Assembly (NCBI GenBank): GCA_022606135.1 | Contig: JABYQN010000004.1 | Location: forward strand, 558,001-622,000 | Origin: Fomes fomentarius | Taxonomy: Eukaryota; Basidiomycota; Agaricomycetes; Polyporales; Polyporaceae | Length of the DNA: 64,000 nt | Direction: 5' to 3' | Part shown: one piece after another, positions 48,104 through 59,900 of the stretch | Numbering within the stretch: position 1 is the first letter of the stretch | Layout: every line of letters starts with the position of its first letter | The notes under the pieces: model-generated | The model's input: only the letters and a program-made list of their open reading frames with translations | Database searches by the model: none | What the model was told of the DNA's origin: nothing | Program-made: the position numbers and the translations under genes

Positions 48104-50105
48104 GAATTATGGAGGCCGCGGGTTCAGGTGATTCAGAGGAGCAGGAGGAGAGAGGGAAAGCGGACGAGGCCAGAGACGGTGCCTTTTACGAGGGCGGGGG
48201 CGAAAAGAGAAGTCAGGTGGCTCGTCGGGTACGTGATGGGACAGCCCGGACCAGGACAGAAGCCGACGTCGAGGAGCGAGGCGAGGAGCGCGTCGGAGGC
48301 AGAGCCGCGACGGGGGGAACGACGCTGGGTATTTAAAGGTATATGGAGAAAGAGATGATGTTGTTGTGAGGGCATGATGATCCATTTGTATTTGCTCCGC
48401 TCGTCTGAGAGCGAGTTGCAAGGGACGATGTCGGATGAGAGGGCCTGTGTCGGTCACGGTCTCCCGCCAGTCGCTCTCATGCGCGATCGCTCTCCCATCA
48501 TGCGCCGGCAACCAGCTGGCGCCCGTCCCGCCACCCGCGAATCGCGAGCTGTCCCGATGGCTTCATTCTATTCATCTTTCCCCGCGTCGCCAAACAGGCA
48601 CAGGCCACACCCACACCCAAAGAGCCGTCGTACCGAACGCAGCTCTGCACAAGTTCCTACCCACTTCTCATTCATGTGGTGTCGTCCATCATTGGCTGAT
48701 GTATGCTAAGCCTTGTGCATTGATCAATTATACACAGCACTATTAGTACTGGACCGGTACCTCCGAATTATGTTCCGTGCCTGTTTTGTGTTTCTTTCCC
48801 ACCTGCCCATTGGTCAGCACTTACTTATTCGTAGAAAGTCGTGCTGAATACAAACGAATGTCCAGACGCAAATTGAGTTGCGGTCACCGTCAAGGTTACG
48901 AACGAATTGGGTTCCTTTGCTGCGCAATCCGTATCCAATTTGACGTATACGCCGACCATCGTACTCTGATCCATGGAACACTGCGGCATGATGTAAGATC
49001 GCTACGTACGCGTACGCTTGATACTTCAAAGTCGTCCCAAACCTATTATCCCAATTGCTGTCGCAGTCGCGACCAATCTCGCTGGTATGTTTGCTGCGTG
49101 TTTACTCCCACTTACAGTCTCCTCATTGGCAGATATATCAACAATTGTTCTAACTTATACTCCTGAAGCCCATCTGCAGCTGCATCACGGTAAGGGAATC
49201 CGCCACAACCTGTGTCGCTCACTACCGTATTAGTTGGGTGAGCATCGTTCATAATCTGTACGTACGTGCACATTGATTGACCGTTCAATTGAACTGCTGA
49301 TCTCCCATGTATGTGAACGAGGACCTCTGGAGCCTACTTGGATGTGGCTACCTATCCTCGTCTCAGGCGAATACTTCTTGTGTCAATCAACAGTCCGAGA
49401 CGAAGCTCAGGTAGTGGCAACCGTTCTCTAAGCGTAACCGCGTTCTCAGTCTGTCCTTCTGCAGGATGTCAGTTTCCCTCATGCCTCCATTTGCGCTATG
49501 GTATCTGATAGGCGGACCTCCCTCAAGTTGCTTCTTTTGCCAGACTCAGTGACAGCTACGCTGCGACCTTGGGGACGTTGGCCGACTTCAGTCTCAAGGC
49601 TGGCGCTCGAGGCTTTAATGTGTATTCTTTGTCTACTCACGAAGTAACCTTAACAGCGTCCAGAGAGCGGGCGGTCCGAAGAGGTCAATAAGTACAGGCC
49701 CAGCCGCAGCTGAGCTTAAGAGGGTCTCCATTCTAGGTATGCGTCGACCCTCCCTCCCTCCCTCAATCCACTGTGCGCCCGGGAGATGGGGATCACGTCC
49801 GAATGATATGGGAAAAAGTCCGTTTCACCATGAGTTCTAGGGGAGAGTTGGGGCTGGTGAATCAAGGCGTAAAGACTCACAACTACTGATCCCTAATCAA
49901 CATAGGGACAGTCACTTTGCATAACAAACGCTCGTCTGATGAGCTGATGGGACCTCGGAAGAAGCCGGCATTGCGCAGACTGTGACTTGTGCCTTCGCGA
50001 CGGTCGCGTCAAACTTGCTCTCCACCTCCAAGTCTCGCTCCGCTCTCGTCCCTAGGCTCCAACCATCGTCGAAGACTTGTGCCACAGACATCTGGCCTGG
50101 GTACT

Positions 50106-50263
50106 AGGTTCTTGTGCTTGCTGCTCTTCCTGGTATCTGTGGCTCGGTACTGGTATTGGGTTCTGGCTCGTCGGCTTCTCTGTGTCTAGCTAGGTTCTTG
50201 TGCTTGTTGCTCTCCTGGTATCTGTGGCTCGGTGCTTCTGGCTTGTCAGTTTCTCTGTGTTGC
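50106..50263. repeat. Imperfect ~86-bp tandem duplication
   Basis: The unit beginning AGGTTCTTGTGCTTGCTGCT at 50106 recurs at 50192 with small indels and substitutions. Both copies share CCTGGTATCTGTGGCTCGGT and TTCTCTGTGT. Confidence 0.8.
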
Positions 50264-52730
50264 TACCCGTTTCTAGTGCTTCCCTGGGATATGCATGGCT
50301 GCATCCTCGCTCTGGGTCTTACCTCACCGGTTCATGGGTCTGATGTATGCAGAGTCAGGTCAGGATACAAGGTGAAGGTGTGGTCGGATTTCGTCTATGT
50401 CGTCGCTGGTGAGTGTTTGTGGCACATGAGTCAGATCTTGAGTGCATACATATCTGATGTGTTCATGTCACACATTGTGTCGACTCAGGATGAGTACATG
50501 CACTGTTTGTATGGAGTTTATAATTCGCTTCCGGGCCTGGCCCCATGTACCTGTTCTTGTAGCAGTTGTGTATGTGTGTACCTGTAGCTGTGAATTATAT
50601 TCTTTCAATGCTCCCCTGCACAGTATGGATGCTCCGTCAACGAGAGAAACCCGATGTAAAAAGAGGTTTCCCCCTACGATAATCGAGTAGGACCCCAAAA
50701 CCGCCAAGAACCGCTTGGAGAGCGTGCGAACTACATGGTGAACTATTTCATTTTCCTGGTGGAAGTGCGCATGTATTCACCCAGCATCGACCGCGGAGGC
50801 GCCCGGGAGGCGCCGAATAGCGAGGAACATTCCCGATGTTTTATCTTCGTCTTCATCGAGTCTTCACCCAGAATCACTGGGTGAAAACTACCCAGACTCG
50901 GGTGCACAGTGATCATCCAACTGCTGATGATAAAATATCAATGCATCGGCTACAGCCATGGCCCCAACGGAAAAATGGAAAACGACGAATTCGACTAGCT
51001 CAGCGAGCATGGATCCAGTGGCCCGGATGCTAACTCTCTATCTAAGTCGACGTCTTGGTATACACATGAATGGAGTCCTGAACAGCGCCTCCAGTAGAGT
51101 GCTCGCATTACATGCAATATAACCTTGAGTGACTGCTGAATTCAAAAATAGTCCATAAACGCCGAGAGTGGAGCACCCGAACGAAGTAACGTCGTTCATT
51201 GCGGCGAGACACTGCGCCGCTGGCCACATCTGCGGCTTCATCTGTCTCCGTATCCACGTCGGGACCGCATCTTTGAGGGTCGGGGGGCAAGCGCGGCGTC
51301 TCTGATTGGGTAAAGGGGCGCACCTGCGCCACCAACCAGGCTCGCCTTCAAGATGCCCTAATACATATCTCGGACCTCTAGATCTACCATGATCAGCGTG
51401 TCAAAGAACGCACACCGACCTCAAGCTGGCTTCCTGTCAGTGCGAAACCGGTCCCACTCGCCTTACATACTCTTCATAAGATGTATAAAGCCCGGTCATA
51501 AAAGGCTACTTCTAAATGATGCTGTCACCTCCTATAAGAGTTAGAACTCAGTAGAATCCCGGTCCATCGCGCCATGCGCCATGTGCTCGAGAGAAGTATC
51601 AACGCCGACGTCGCTGAAGATTTCGGGGTGGCTTCGCTGTACTAGCTTGAGAGACACGGCGCATACCAGGACCGGCAACTTCAACAGGACGCTCGGGGCG
51701 TTGGCAGAGGGAGATTGATGATTTTATTGCTCCCGTTTATAGGCACAGAGTGCACGGATACCTATCTCACGCACAGCCATGACAGATCGCATGCGCACAC
51801 GCCCATTAGGACCTTGTGATCGTTACTTCCGAGGTCACGGTGTATGTGGAGAAGGAGGCAACCAAGGCGCTTCCCGTTGTGGTAGAGACGAGGCACGGGT
51901 TGCGATAGAGTGAGGCGAGTAAGGTGGAGGTCGCTGTGATGAGGCCCCACAGTTCACAAGGGCGGGGGAGCGGGTGGAACAACGTTGAGAAAAGGACAAA
52001 GGAAGACGTCCTTGATGAGGCGCGCGACGAGATCATCCGAAATTGCAGCCACCGCCGAACCACGTGACTGTGTTCCTCTGAAGCTGAAGCGCTGACTCAG
52101 GCTCGGAAGCTCACTTCAAGATCGAGACTGGAGAGTCGTAGCTGAAACCATAATTTGGGCATAGCAGTCATACGTCAACTTTTGAGATCGGCCCAGGGAT
52201 ATTCGCCACAACGGTATCAACCAATACCGTTACTTTTACTTACTCATCGTGTGTTCCTTACGTAGGCGCATCACCTGATTGACGATTTGTAATGGCGCTG
52301 TGGGCAAATTAGTGATAGATGGAGACGTGAACAAGACGCACAGATGCAGTGGGGTCTGGCAGGAAGCAGGAGAGAGTCTGAAGCACTCGCTTTTACAAGC
52401 GCCGGTTACATGGAGTCTCGCCCATTGGGTTTCGTAACTACGACACTATGTCATCAAGTTATCTGTTGCGAGCTTCAATTTCGTGCTTAAGATGTTATTA
52501 GTTTTTACTCTGGACGAGTTGATGAATGCCGCAGGTGAATATTATTCGACTTCAGTGGCCAATCGTGGATAGTCAATTTGGCGTTCAGTAACAGCACCTT
52601 CCTAATAGGGGTAATTCTGCACTCCGCATCCGTGACGTCATGCACGTGATGGACTGAGAGAGACATAAGGAAAGCGCCCTCCAGCTAACCAAACCACCAA
52701 TTCCACCTCGAAGACCCTTGCACTTTCATC

Positions 52731-53669
52731 ATGAGTCTCTTACAAGACGTTCTCCGCACACAATCTGTTTACTCGCTCGACAAGGCGCTCGCAAGCGGTC
52801 GCAATTCACCAGACGACGACGAAGAACTTATTAATGTGGTAAGTGCTCTTCGCCTTCTCGGTGCATTGCAAGGGTCTTGTTCTTACGACGGCCTCCTGCA
52901 CATATCTAGATGTCTCTCCCGGGCACTCCTGGCAGGTCCAGACCCGGCTCGCGGCCAGCATCCCGCCCTCACTCGCCCACTCGGGGTTCGAAGCTTCACC
53001 CCCTCCGATCACTTTCCGCCGTGAAAGGAGCTACCAGAGACCCACTCCGCGTGTTGCCCACCGGTGTCTCGCAGAGCATATTCTCTCTCTTGACAATCAA
53101 AGAACTTGCTCGCTGCTCGCGGGTCTCGAAGAAGTGGAATCAGAGCCAGACATTGAACTACGGTAAGTCTTTACGGGACTTGAAATTAATCGGCGACGTC
53201 CCTCATTCAGCTTCCGTGTGCAGTCTGGTTCCAGCACTACCGGAAAGAGAACTTCCGCGACGAAAGTCTGCCCCCGGGCAAGTGGACGAAGCGCGAGTCC
53301 AAACAGAAATGGGTGAGTCGTACATCATCATGGTCGGCATGCAACTCATACTGAGACCGCCGTACCTAGCGGATCACCTATCTCCAAATCGTTCCCAAAC
53401 GCTCCCCGCCCGCATCCCCTCGTTCTGGCTACATCGCTACCTCTCGTTCTGGCCACCAAACTCCCCAAGAGATCAGGGAGGACAAGTGGCGCGAGGAAGC
53501 CGAAGCTACATCGAAGCCGACGAAGGGCGAGATGCGTGAAATGTACAAGGAACTAGGCGGGCGGAAGGCTAGGGGAAAGGGCAAGTTTGGAGGTACCTCA
53601 GGGATGAGAGACCGGGGTGGATGGGGTTTGGACAAGATTGGAATTGTGGGCAATCTTGGGTACATCTGA
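52731..53669 (+). CDS. F-box protein, 249 aa
   Basis: A likely substrate receptor of an SCF (Skp1-cullin-F-box) ubiquitin ligase. Four exons (52731-52838, 52910-53162, 53224-53312, 53370-53669) sum to 750 nt. The start MSLLQDVLRTQSVYSLDKAL is preceded by ATC at -3 to -1. A Ser/Pro/Arg-rich linker (GRSRPGSRPASRPHSPTRG) leads to the F-box at about residues 70-115: DPLRVLPTGVSQSIFSLLTI and KELARCSRVSKKWNQ. A conserved-looking block WFQHYRKENFRDESLPPGKW follows, then a basic C-terminus (ELGGRKARGKGKFGG) ending KIGIVGNLGYI. No WD40, LRR or kelch substrate domain is present, so the target is unknown. Confidence 0.8.
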
Positions 53670-55077
53670 GCCCTGTTGCCAATACACGAATACACCTTGA
53701 TACCAATACACCTTGATTATTCCTCCACTGCCACATCGTAGAACCACAACCTTGTGGGGACACTGCTGAACATGGATCGATGATACACATTATAGATGCG
53801 CATGCGCATCTTACTCATGAAGTATTGTGCCTTAAGCTCGCCCACACATGACTCAATACCCGACGTCGTTATTCCGTGTGCAATCCGGAAAATGCGATAG
53901 ACGAGCAACGATGCATACTCGACCGTCGAGCCTTAGGCGATTGACGGTCCCACAAAACGCACATACGCGCACAGGCCGCGACCAGCGACCAGCGACCAGT
54001 GCGGGTGCGGTAGATGCACTGCTATTGCTGCTTCATGCTCTTGATGTATGTACTGCTAGAACGTCCAAACGAAGCGAAATAAAACAAGAAACGATCTATG
54101 TACACACAGAACGAGTGAATAGATAACGCACAGCGAATCAGCCAACAATTATCGCTGCAGACCGGAACGGAAACGAATGAAGAAGGCGCAAGAGAGAAAA
54201 GGAAGCCAAAGGGGGTCCGGTACGCGATGTATGATGGGAAGGGAGATGCGAGATCCAAGATGTATGTGCGGTGCGCGGAGGGGCGTGCGGACTGTGGTTC
54301 CATGACGAGAGACAAGAATAGAAGGGCGAGCAGCGTGCGAATAAGGTATCAGAGCGGATGTCTGGGTCATGATTGTAAACGAGGGAACGTGCCTACAAGA
54401 CACAGATACTATGCAGATGGCGAAGTCCGTCTGCGGGCGTGGTGATGTGGAGGAAATGGGATAATATGAAGGACAATGCATGCGCTGGGCAAAGACGGTG
54501 ATACGGATACGGGCAGGGGTACGAGGACAACTCACGACAGCATGATAAAAATAACAACGTGGTCGGATCAGGGACGTAGTGAGGAACGAGCGTGTGCGGG
54601 TGGCCAGCGCGGCTCCCGGACGTGTGAACAACGGAAGCGGGAGTGCATTGTGGACGCGGGCATAGGGATCGTGATGCGAAGTCGACCTGGAGCACGTCGC
54701 ACCGGGGCGAATGAGAGAATCCGATGGCTTGCATTAGAGGTAATGGCACAGAAACGACAATGACAACGTGCGCACATTGTCCAGCCCAGACCAGCCCAAA
54801 CGAATGGACATCCTGCCCACCCCGACGCGCAGCTCGACCCAACTTGTAGACTTGTGTTGCAATGCGTGGGTATGGGTATCGATACGTGCGTTTCCCAATC
54901 GTGATGCATGTTGCGGTACATGCCCAGACCTGAGCTCGGCATGTACCTGCGCGCCCTCAACTTTCCCCTGTCCGACTTATTCTATGACAATCCTGCATCT
55001 CCTTCCCTACACCCAATCCCAGTGCAATGGTCCAGCCACTCCGCCTTGCGCCTGCGACCGCTGGGTCGGTGGCGCGA
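53670..55077. other. Intergenic, no supported gene
   Basis: The convergent gap between the F-box gene and the Mid2-like gene probably consists of both 3' UTRs. The minus-strand frames at 54149-54960 are low-complexity and unrecognisable. There is a short CGACCAG(C) direct repeat near 53977-53998. Confidence 0.5.
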
Positions 55078-56514
55078 TCAGTACCCCGGAGCTTGTCCAT
55101 ACGCCACTTGTGGACCTGGTGACATACGGCCAGCCTGAGGCCCTGGCGATACACGGCCTGAGTAGAGTGACGCGGCCGGTCCGGGACTACGTGTACGGTA
55201 GTCGACACCAAGAGCCTGTTGAGGTGCAGGACTCATTGCGCGTGGATCGTAGCCGTACGCTGCTTGAGGACCGGGTGATCGTGTGCGGTTGATCTGGGTC
55301 ATGGCGTATGCTTCACCGACTGGGGGTACAGCAGCTTGCGCGTACGGGTCGTGATCGTAGTACACCTGGCTGGGGTCATCGCGATACGGCATGTTCGGGT
55401 TTAGGTGAGGTAAAGGCGGTACCGCGTAGGGGTCATGAACGGAGTACAGCTCAGTAGTAGACCCGGCTGAAGGGGCAACACTGCCTGCACGGGAGTCCGG
55501 TCTGGCAAGGTTGACTTGGGATGATGTCTCGAAACCTGCTCCGCCTGTTCGGTTCGTAGGGAGAGGGGCGCGAAGGCCGCCATCCTCGCCATGAGCGTTG
55601 AGATCGGGCCATTTTATGGCCTCATCTGGACAGAGAGGTCAGCGAAATGAATACGACGGACATGATCAACACAAGAGTCAGGACTACACACAACCCTGTT
55701 CTGGGGTTGGGCAACATATCGCTTACAGCATTTCTGCGCTTCGGTCATCATGCCCGCGCTGCGAGCGCCATCATTGCAAAAGAGTGCGCGGCAAGGACAG
55801 TCGAGCGTTGGAGGAGAGTAGAACGGAGGTATATCAGAGTGGCAGATCGAAACACTCACTGTCCAAATCATCGTCCGAGAACCGCTTGCGGGTGAGCTTC
55901 CATGCCAAGAAGCCAACGATACCGAGCAACGCCACACCTCCGGAAACTGAAAGACCGATGACGGTTGACTGGCTGATCCCTTTACTCTTTGGAGGAGAAG
56001 AGTTTTCTGACTCGGAAGACTGCGTGGCAGTAGGCTGGCTGGTAGCAGGGACAGTGGTGAATATGGTCGTTTCATCGCCGTTTGAATCCGTGACCCTCGT
56101 GGCAACAACCGTGTCCGACGCCGTAGGGCTCGCTGGCGGCGGTGTGGTTGTATCGGCCACTGTGTTTGCAGTGGTACTAGTCGCTGTGTTGGTGCTGATA
56201 CTGGTAGCAGTGCTGGTATCCGTACTGGCCGTAGTACTGGTCTCGGGTGTGCTAGTGCTGGTGTCGGTGCTGATCGTAGTACTGGCCTCGGTTGTGCTGG
56301 TGCTGGTGTCGGTACTGATCGTAGTACTGGTCTCAGATGTACTAGTAGTGGTGTCTTTGGTACCAAACGGCGGTAATTGACGGGGTAACAGGGGTGCGGG
56401 GGTGATGATGGCGGTGGCAACGATATCGTGAGGACGAGCGTTGGCGCCGCCAAGGAGGACAGCATTGAGTGAGAGGAGGAGGAGACATCGTGCTAGTGAA
56501 CGCGAGGACAACAT
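55078..56514 (-). CDS. Mid2-like Ser/Thr-rich single-pass membrane protein
   Basis: A predicted plasma-membrane protein of the stress-sensor type (Mid2/Wtl1-like architecture). Two exons (56514-55860, 55625-55078) sum to 1203 nt and 400 aa. There is a signal peptide at 1 to about 27 (LARCLLLLSLNAVLLGG). Residues about 54-170 form a Ser/Thr mucin-like ectodomain containing three 15-aa repeats of the type ETSTTISTDTSTSTT. The membrane helix is at about 183-207 (STVIGLSVSGGVALLGIVGF) followed by KLTRKRF. The 190-aa tail is rich in Pro, Tyr and Gly, with DPSQVYYDHDPYAQ and repeated RSPGPQ/MSPGPQ motifs. By analogy with Mid2 the O-mannosylated ectodomain could sense wall stress and the tail signal inward, but no catalytic domain is present and homology is architectural only. 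Confidence 0.8.
56200..56334. repeat. Coding minisatellite, 45 bp x 3
   Basis: Three tandem units encoding 15-residue Ser/Thr repeats in the ectodomain of the Mid2-like protein. Units differ by a few substitutions. Confidence 0.75.
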
Positions 56515-56983
56515 GGGGGACGAAGATAGAGACAAGAAGCGGGAGAGAGATTATACCAGCCGGCGGTGTACTTATTAGATAAGGAAGACGGCTTCGTGGA
56601 GCGTAGTCGTGGTGTGCGTCGTCGACAATGGGCGGGGGTGAAAGACAGGCGTGCCGGGAGCGTCGAGACGGAGAGCGGGGAACGTCGCAGGGAGCGAGAG
56701 CGCAGTAGTCGGTGGGGGCCTTCCTCAAAGGCGGTGAGCCAGCTCTCCCATCACGTGCAGGTGCCACGGCGACCTGATATTTATGGCCGCCCACTGGCCG
56801 CTTCCTTGCGCGCCCCAGCAGCTGTCGAGCGAGGTCTCGTCTCTGCGCTCATCATGATCTTGATCCTACAACATCATTATGACCTCGGCCTAGATAGACG
56901 TATTCGTAGTATCGTGAAGTACCAAGTAAGTATATGAAGCAAGTTTGTCCGTATGTAATAGAGGAGCCCAAGCCAAGCATAGG
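56515..56983. other. Mid2-like promoter and paladin 3' flank
   Basis: A 469-bp tail-to-head gap. It must contain the promoter of the Mid2-like gene and the 3' UTR of the paladin-like gene. No distinctive motif was recognised. Confidence 0.4.
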
Positions 56984-59900
56984 CTAGTCCAGCGACCGCT
57001 TCCCCAACAACATCGTAATCTCCCGCCGTGTCTGCAACCACTCCGGGAAGCTCACCTCCTCCGTCGTTGCCTCCCGCGTCTCGATCAAATAGTTCGCGAA
57101 TACAATCAGCGTCCCGTAACGGTACCTAGAGCACCGCAGCCACCACGGCAGGTCAGCAATCAGCCAGTCCAGATTTTGAGAGTACCTCGTACAGATAGTT
57201 CACACCAATGCCCATCAGTTTCCGCTGCTTCGCACTTCCCTTCTCGCACGCCGACACTTTCAGCTTGTAGCTGTGTTCGCCGAGCATCGGCGTCAGTATG
57301 AAATGTCCCTGTCTCATCAACACGTGGGCAGAGCGGTACGCACTCGTATATCGCCTTCCGCAGGTTCTGCACGTCCTGCATCTGGTCGATCGCACGGTCC
57401 GTCAAGCGCTTCGCAAGCTTGCCGTGCGAGAGCACGCTGACGAGTTGCAGGATCACCTTGTACTCTCCTGTACGGAAACCCGTCAGCGCCGTTAGACTGA
57501 TGCATGCATTCAACGCTGTGTTACCTTGGAGGTAGGCCTCCTCCTCTGATGGCCCATCGATCGAGTCGTACTGCTCTAGCCCGTTCGCGCTCTGCTCTTC
57601 CTGGAAGCTGTCTTCCTGGTCGTGTTGCCAGGTCATGGTCGTGGCGATGAGGCATGCCGTCACCATTCCGCTCGTCGTACGACCGCGTCCCATCTGACAG
57701 TTGAAGATGAAGTCTGCCGGCTCGCCGCTCTGCAACCCTGTGCGCATGCGCAGCAGCAGCTGGGAGAGCGCGCCCGGCAGTGGCGCCTGCTCGTCGGTCT
57801 AGAAAGAGAAGCGAGAGATGAGAGACTGCCGCAGGGAAACAGCATGGGAGTAACATACCACTGCCACTCGGCCGTAATCCACCTACGAAACCAGTGATCA
57901 GATACCTGGCGAGACCGAGCTAGAACGAGGTGCGGACCTGGTAGCCCTCCTGGACCATGAGATTATACACATCTCGCGGCGTCATGATGTCTTCCTCCTC
58001 GACAGTCTCCCATATGGGAATGATCTTGAAAACGCCCGGGCGCTCCTCAACCTCGTCGTGTAACAAAATCCGTCCGTTACCCGCGTGCACCTCACGGATT
58101 ACGTCACGCTTGAGGTTCTCTTCCATGGCCTCTACGACCGTTGTTGTGACACCTGTAGCTCTGTACCGTAATGTCGGTCAACAGTGGACAGGTGCACGAC
58201 AGATTGGGCTCTTACTCGACGTTCTCCAATGGTTTGTCGATGAGGCGGAGGACATGCGGCCGACCGCCCACGTAAAGCACGGGCTCCTGAAGAGAGGCCG
58301 AGGTGAAAATTCGTGACATGACAAGCGACCTGTACTAACCTCGCGCAACGATGTCCAGTAAACCTTGTTGCTTCCCTCAGAGTGCGCATTCACTCTTTGC
58401 AACGCTCGTCGCAATCTTCACAAACGGTTAAGCATTGGCACCCTATCAAGTGATTTGAAACGTACCCGTCGACGGTTGGCATACCGCTGCACCCCATCAT
58501 TGTCAGCGACCGTTCGTAACAACGACCTTTTCTTTTAAAAAACGCACCTCCCGCAGACCCACTTGTCATCCTTGCCAGTTGCGAAATCGAAGTGATCGCC
58601 GCTGTTCGACGCTTGTGTCGGCGACGAGGTCGGGGAAGGGACTAGTCGGAGGGTGAGTGGCACACGTCTGAAGTTCGGTGCGCCTTCGATCCGTCTACAT
58701 CAAAAGGTGAGCTGGCGATGACGTGAGGCGGTTCCATGAAGGAACGCACTCTGGGAGGCTCATCTTCTGCAAGTTTGAAAAGAAGTCGCTCTTGAGAATC
58801 GTCGAAGCCGACAGAATGCTACCAGACCGGTTGGCTACGACCTGACGCACTTCGTCGGGAAGGGCAACATCGTCCGATACCTCGACACGTTCGAGCGGCT
58901 TCAGCGTGTTCAGGTCCTCGGAGAGTAGCTCTTTCTCAAACGTCTTAATGACTAAAACACGCATCAGTCATGCGGTTACACTAAGTAAGTAAACGAGGAA
59001 GACGATACCAGGGCGGCTCTTGACAAACGACTCGAACGACTCGTGCGTCTCCATCGTGTCTGGTTCTGCAGATTGCAAGTACGCCTGGAAGATGATGAGT
59101 TCGAAGTATCGTCTAAGGTTCTGCAGCGCTCGGTGCGCATGCAGCCTCCGTTGTCGCTCATCAGTGGCCTGTTCTGCACAAGAGCGTGCCTCCTCGATCG
59201 AATCGCGCAAGTTGGAGACTTCTCCACATTGGTCGATGGCATCGTCCACAGCCTGCTTCACCAAAGGTCCTTTGCGGATCACTCGAAGCAGATCTGTACC
59301 GCAAGTGAGCAATTAGGGACAGTCGATACGTACTCATTGATACTCACTATTGATGATCCGGTAGGAGTGACGACTGGTGTGGTGGGGAACAACGTCGTTC
59401 ACAGTGGGTATCGAAGACGCCGTCAACGACCGCTGTAAGGGTCCAGGTCTCGAAGGATTCCGCAGACGCGTCGCGCTTGCGAGCCATTGCTCGATGAGTA
59501 CCAGGATGACCTATAATGCACGACGATCCCGTTCAGCGTATATGCAGCACCATCGTGCTCTGATTCTGTCCGCACCGAAGTCAAAGTGCTCCTTCCCCGA
59601 CCTAGCTGACAGTTGATGACGATCGGCGCACTGGTCGTCTTGCTGCGGATCATGACCTCGATGAGTTCACTGAGATCCGTGAAATCTGGCGGACGCTCGG
59701 ATGTGATGGGAATTCGCGCGTATGCTAGCTCGACGCCATCTGGTAAGTGTTTACGATCGGCCATGACATCCTGAAGAACCATGACGTTCTCGCCGACAAC
59801 TTCCTCCCAGACAGGTATGACCGAGCCATCTGGAGTCTCGGTGTGAAGCAGGAGTCTGCGGTTTGGTCCATGTAAGTAAGTGATCGTCGAATCGGTTGTG

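Larger units (their letters stand above)
47492..52730. other. 5.2 kb gene-poor region
   Basis: Apart from a doubtful 72-codon frame at 47885-48103 I find no gene. The interval 49.2-52.7 kb is more AT-rich in places. It contains an imperfect tandem duplication of about 86 bp at 50106-50263 and CCCT repeats near 49746-49764. No transposon protein motif or terminal repeat was recognised. The right end contains the F-box gene promoter. Confidence 0.45.

Noticed and set aside
51762..52063. Hydrophobic minus-strand frames at 51.8-52.1 kb
   Set aside because: Short, without a start in good context or splice partners; I could not extend them into a gene.
54149..54960. Minus-strand frames of 130-160 codons downstream of the Mid2-like gene
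   Set aside because: They lie where the 3' UTR is expected, overlap each other in different frames and have no domain.
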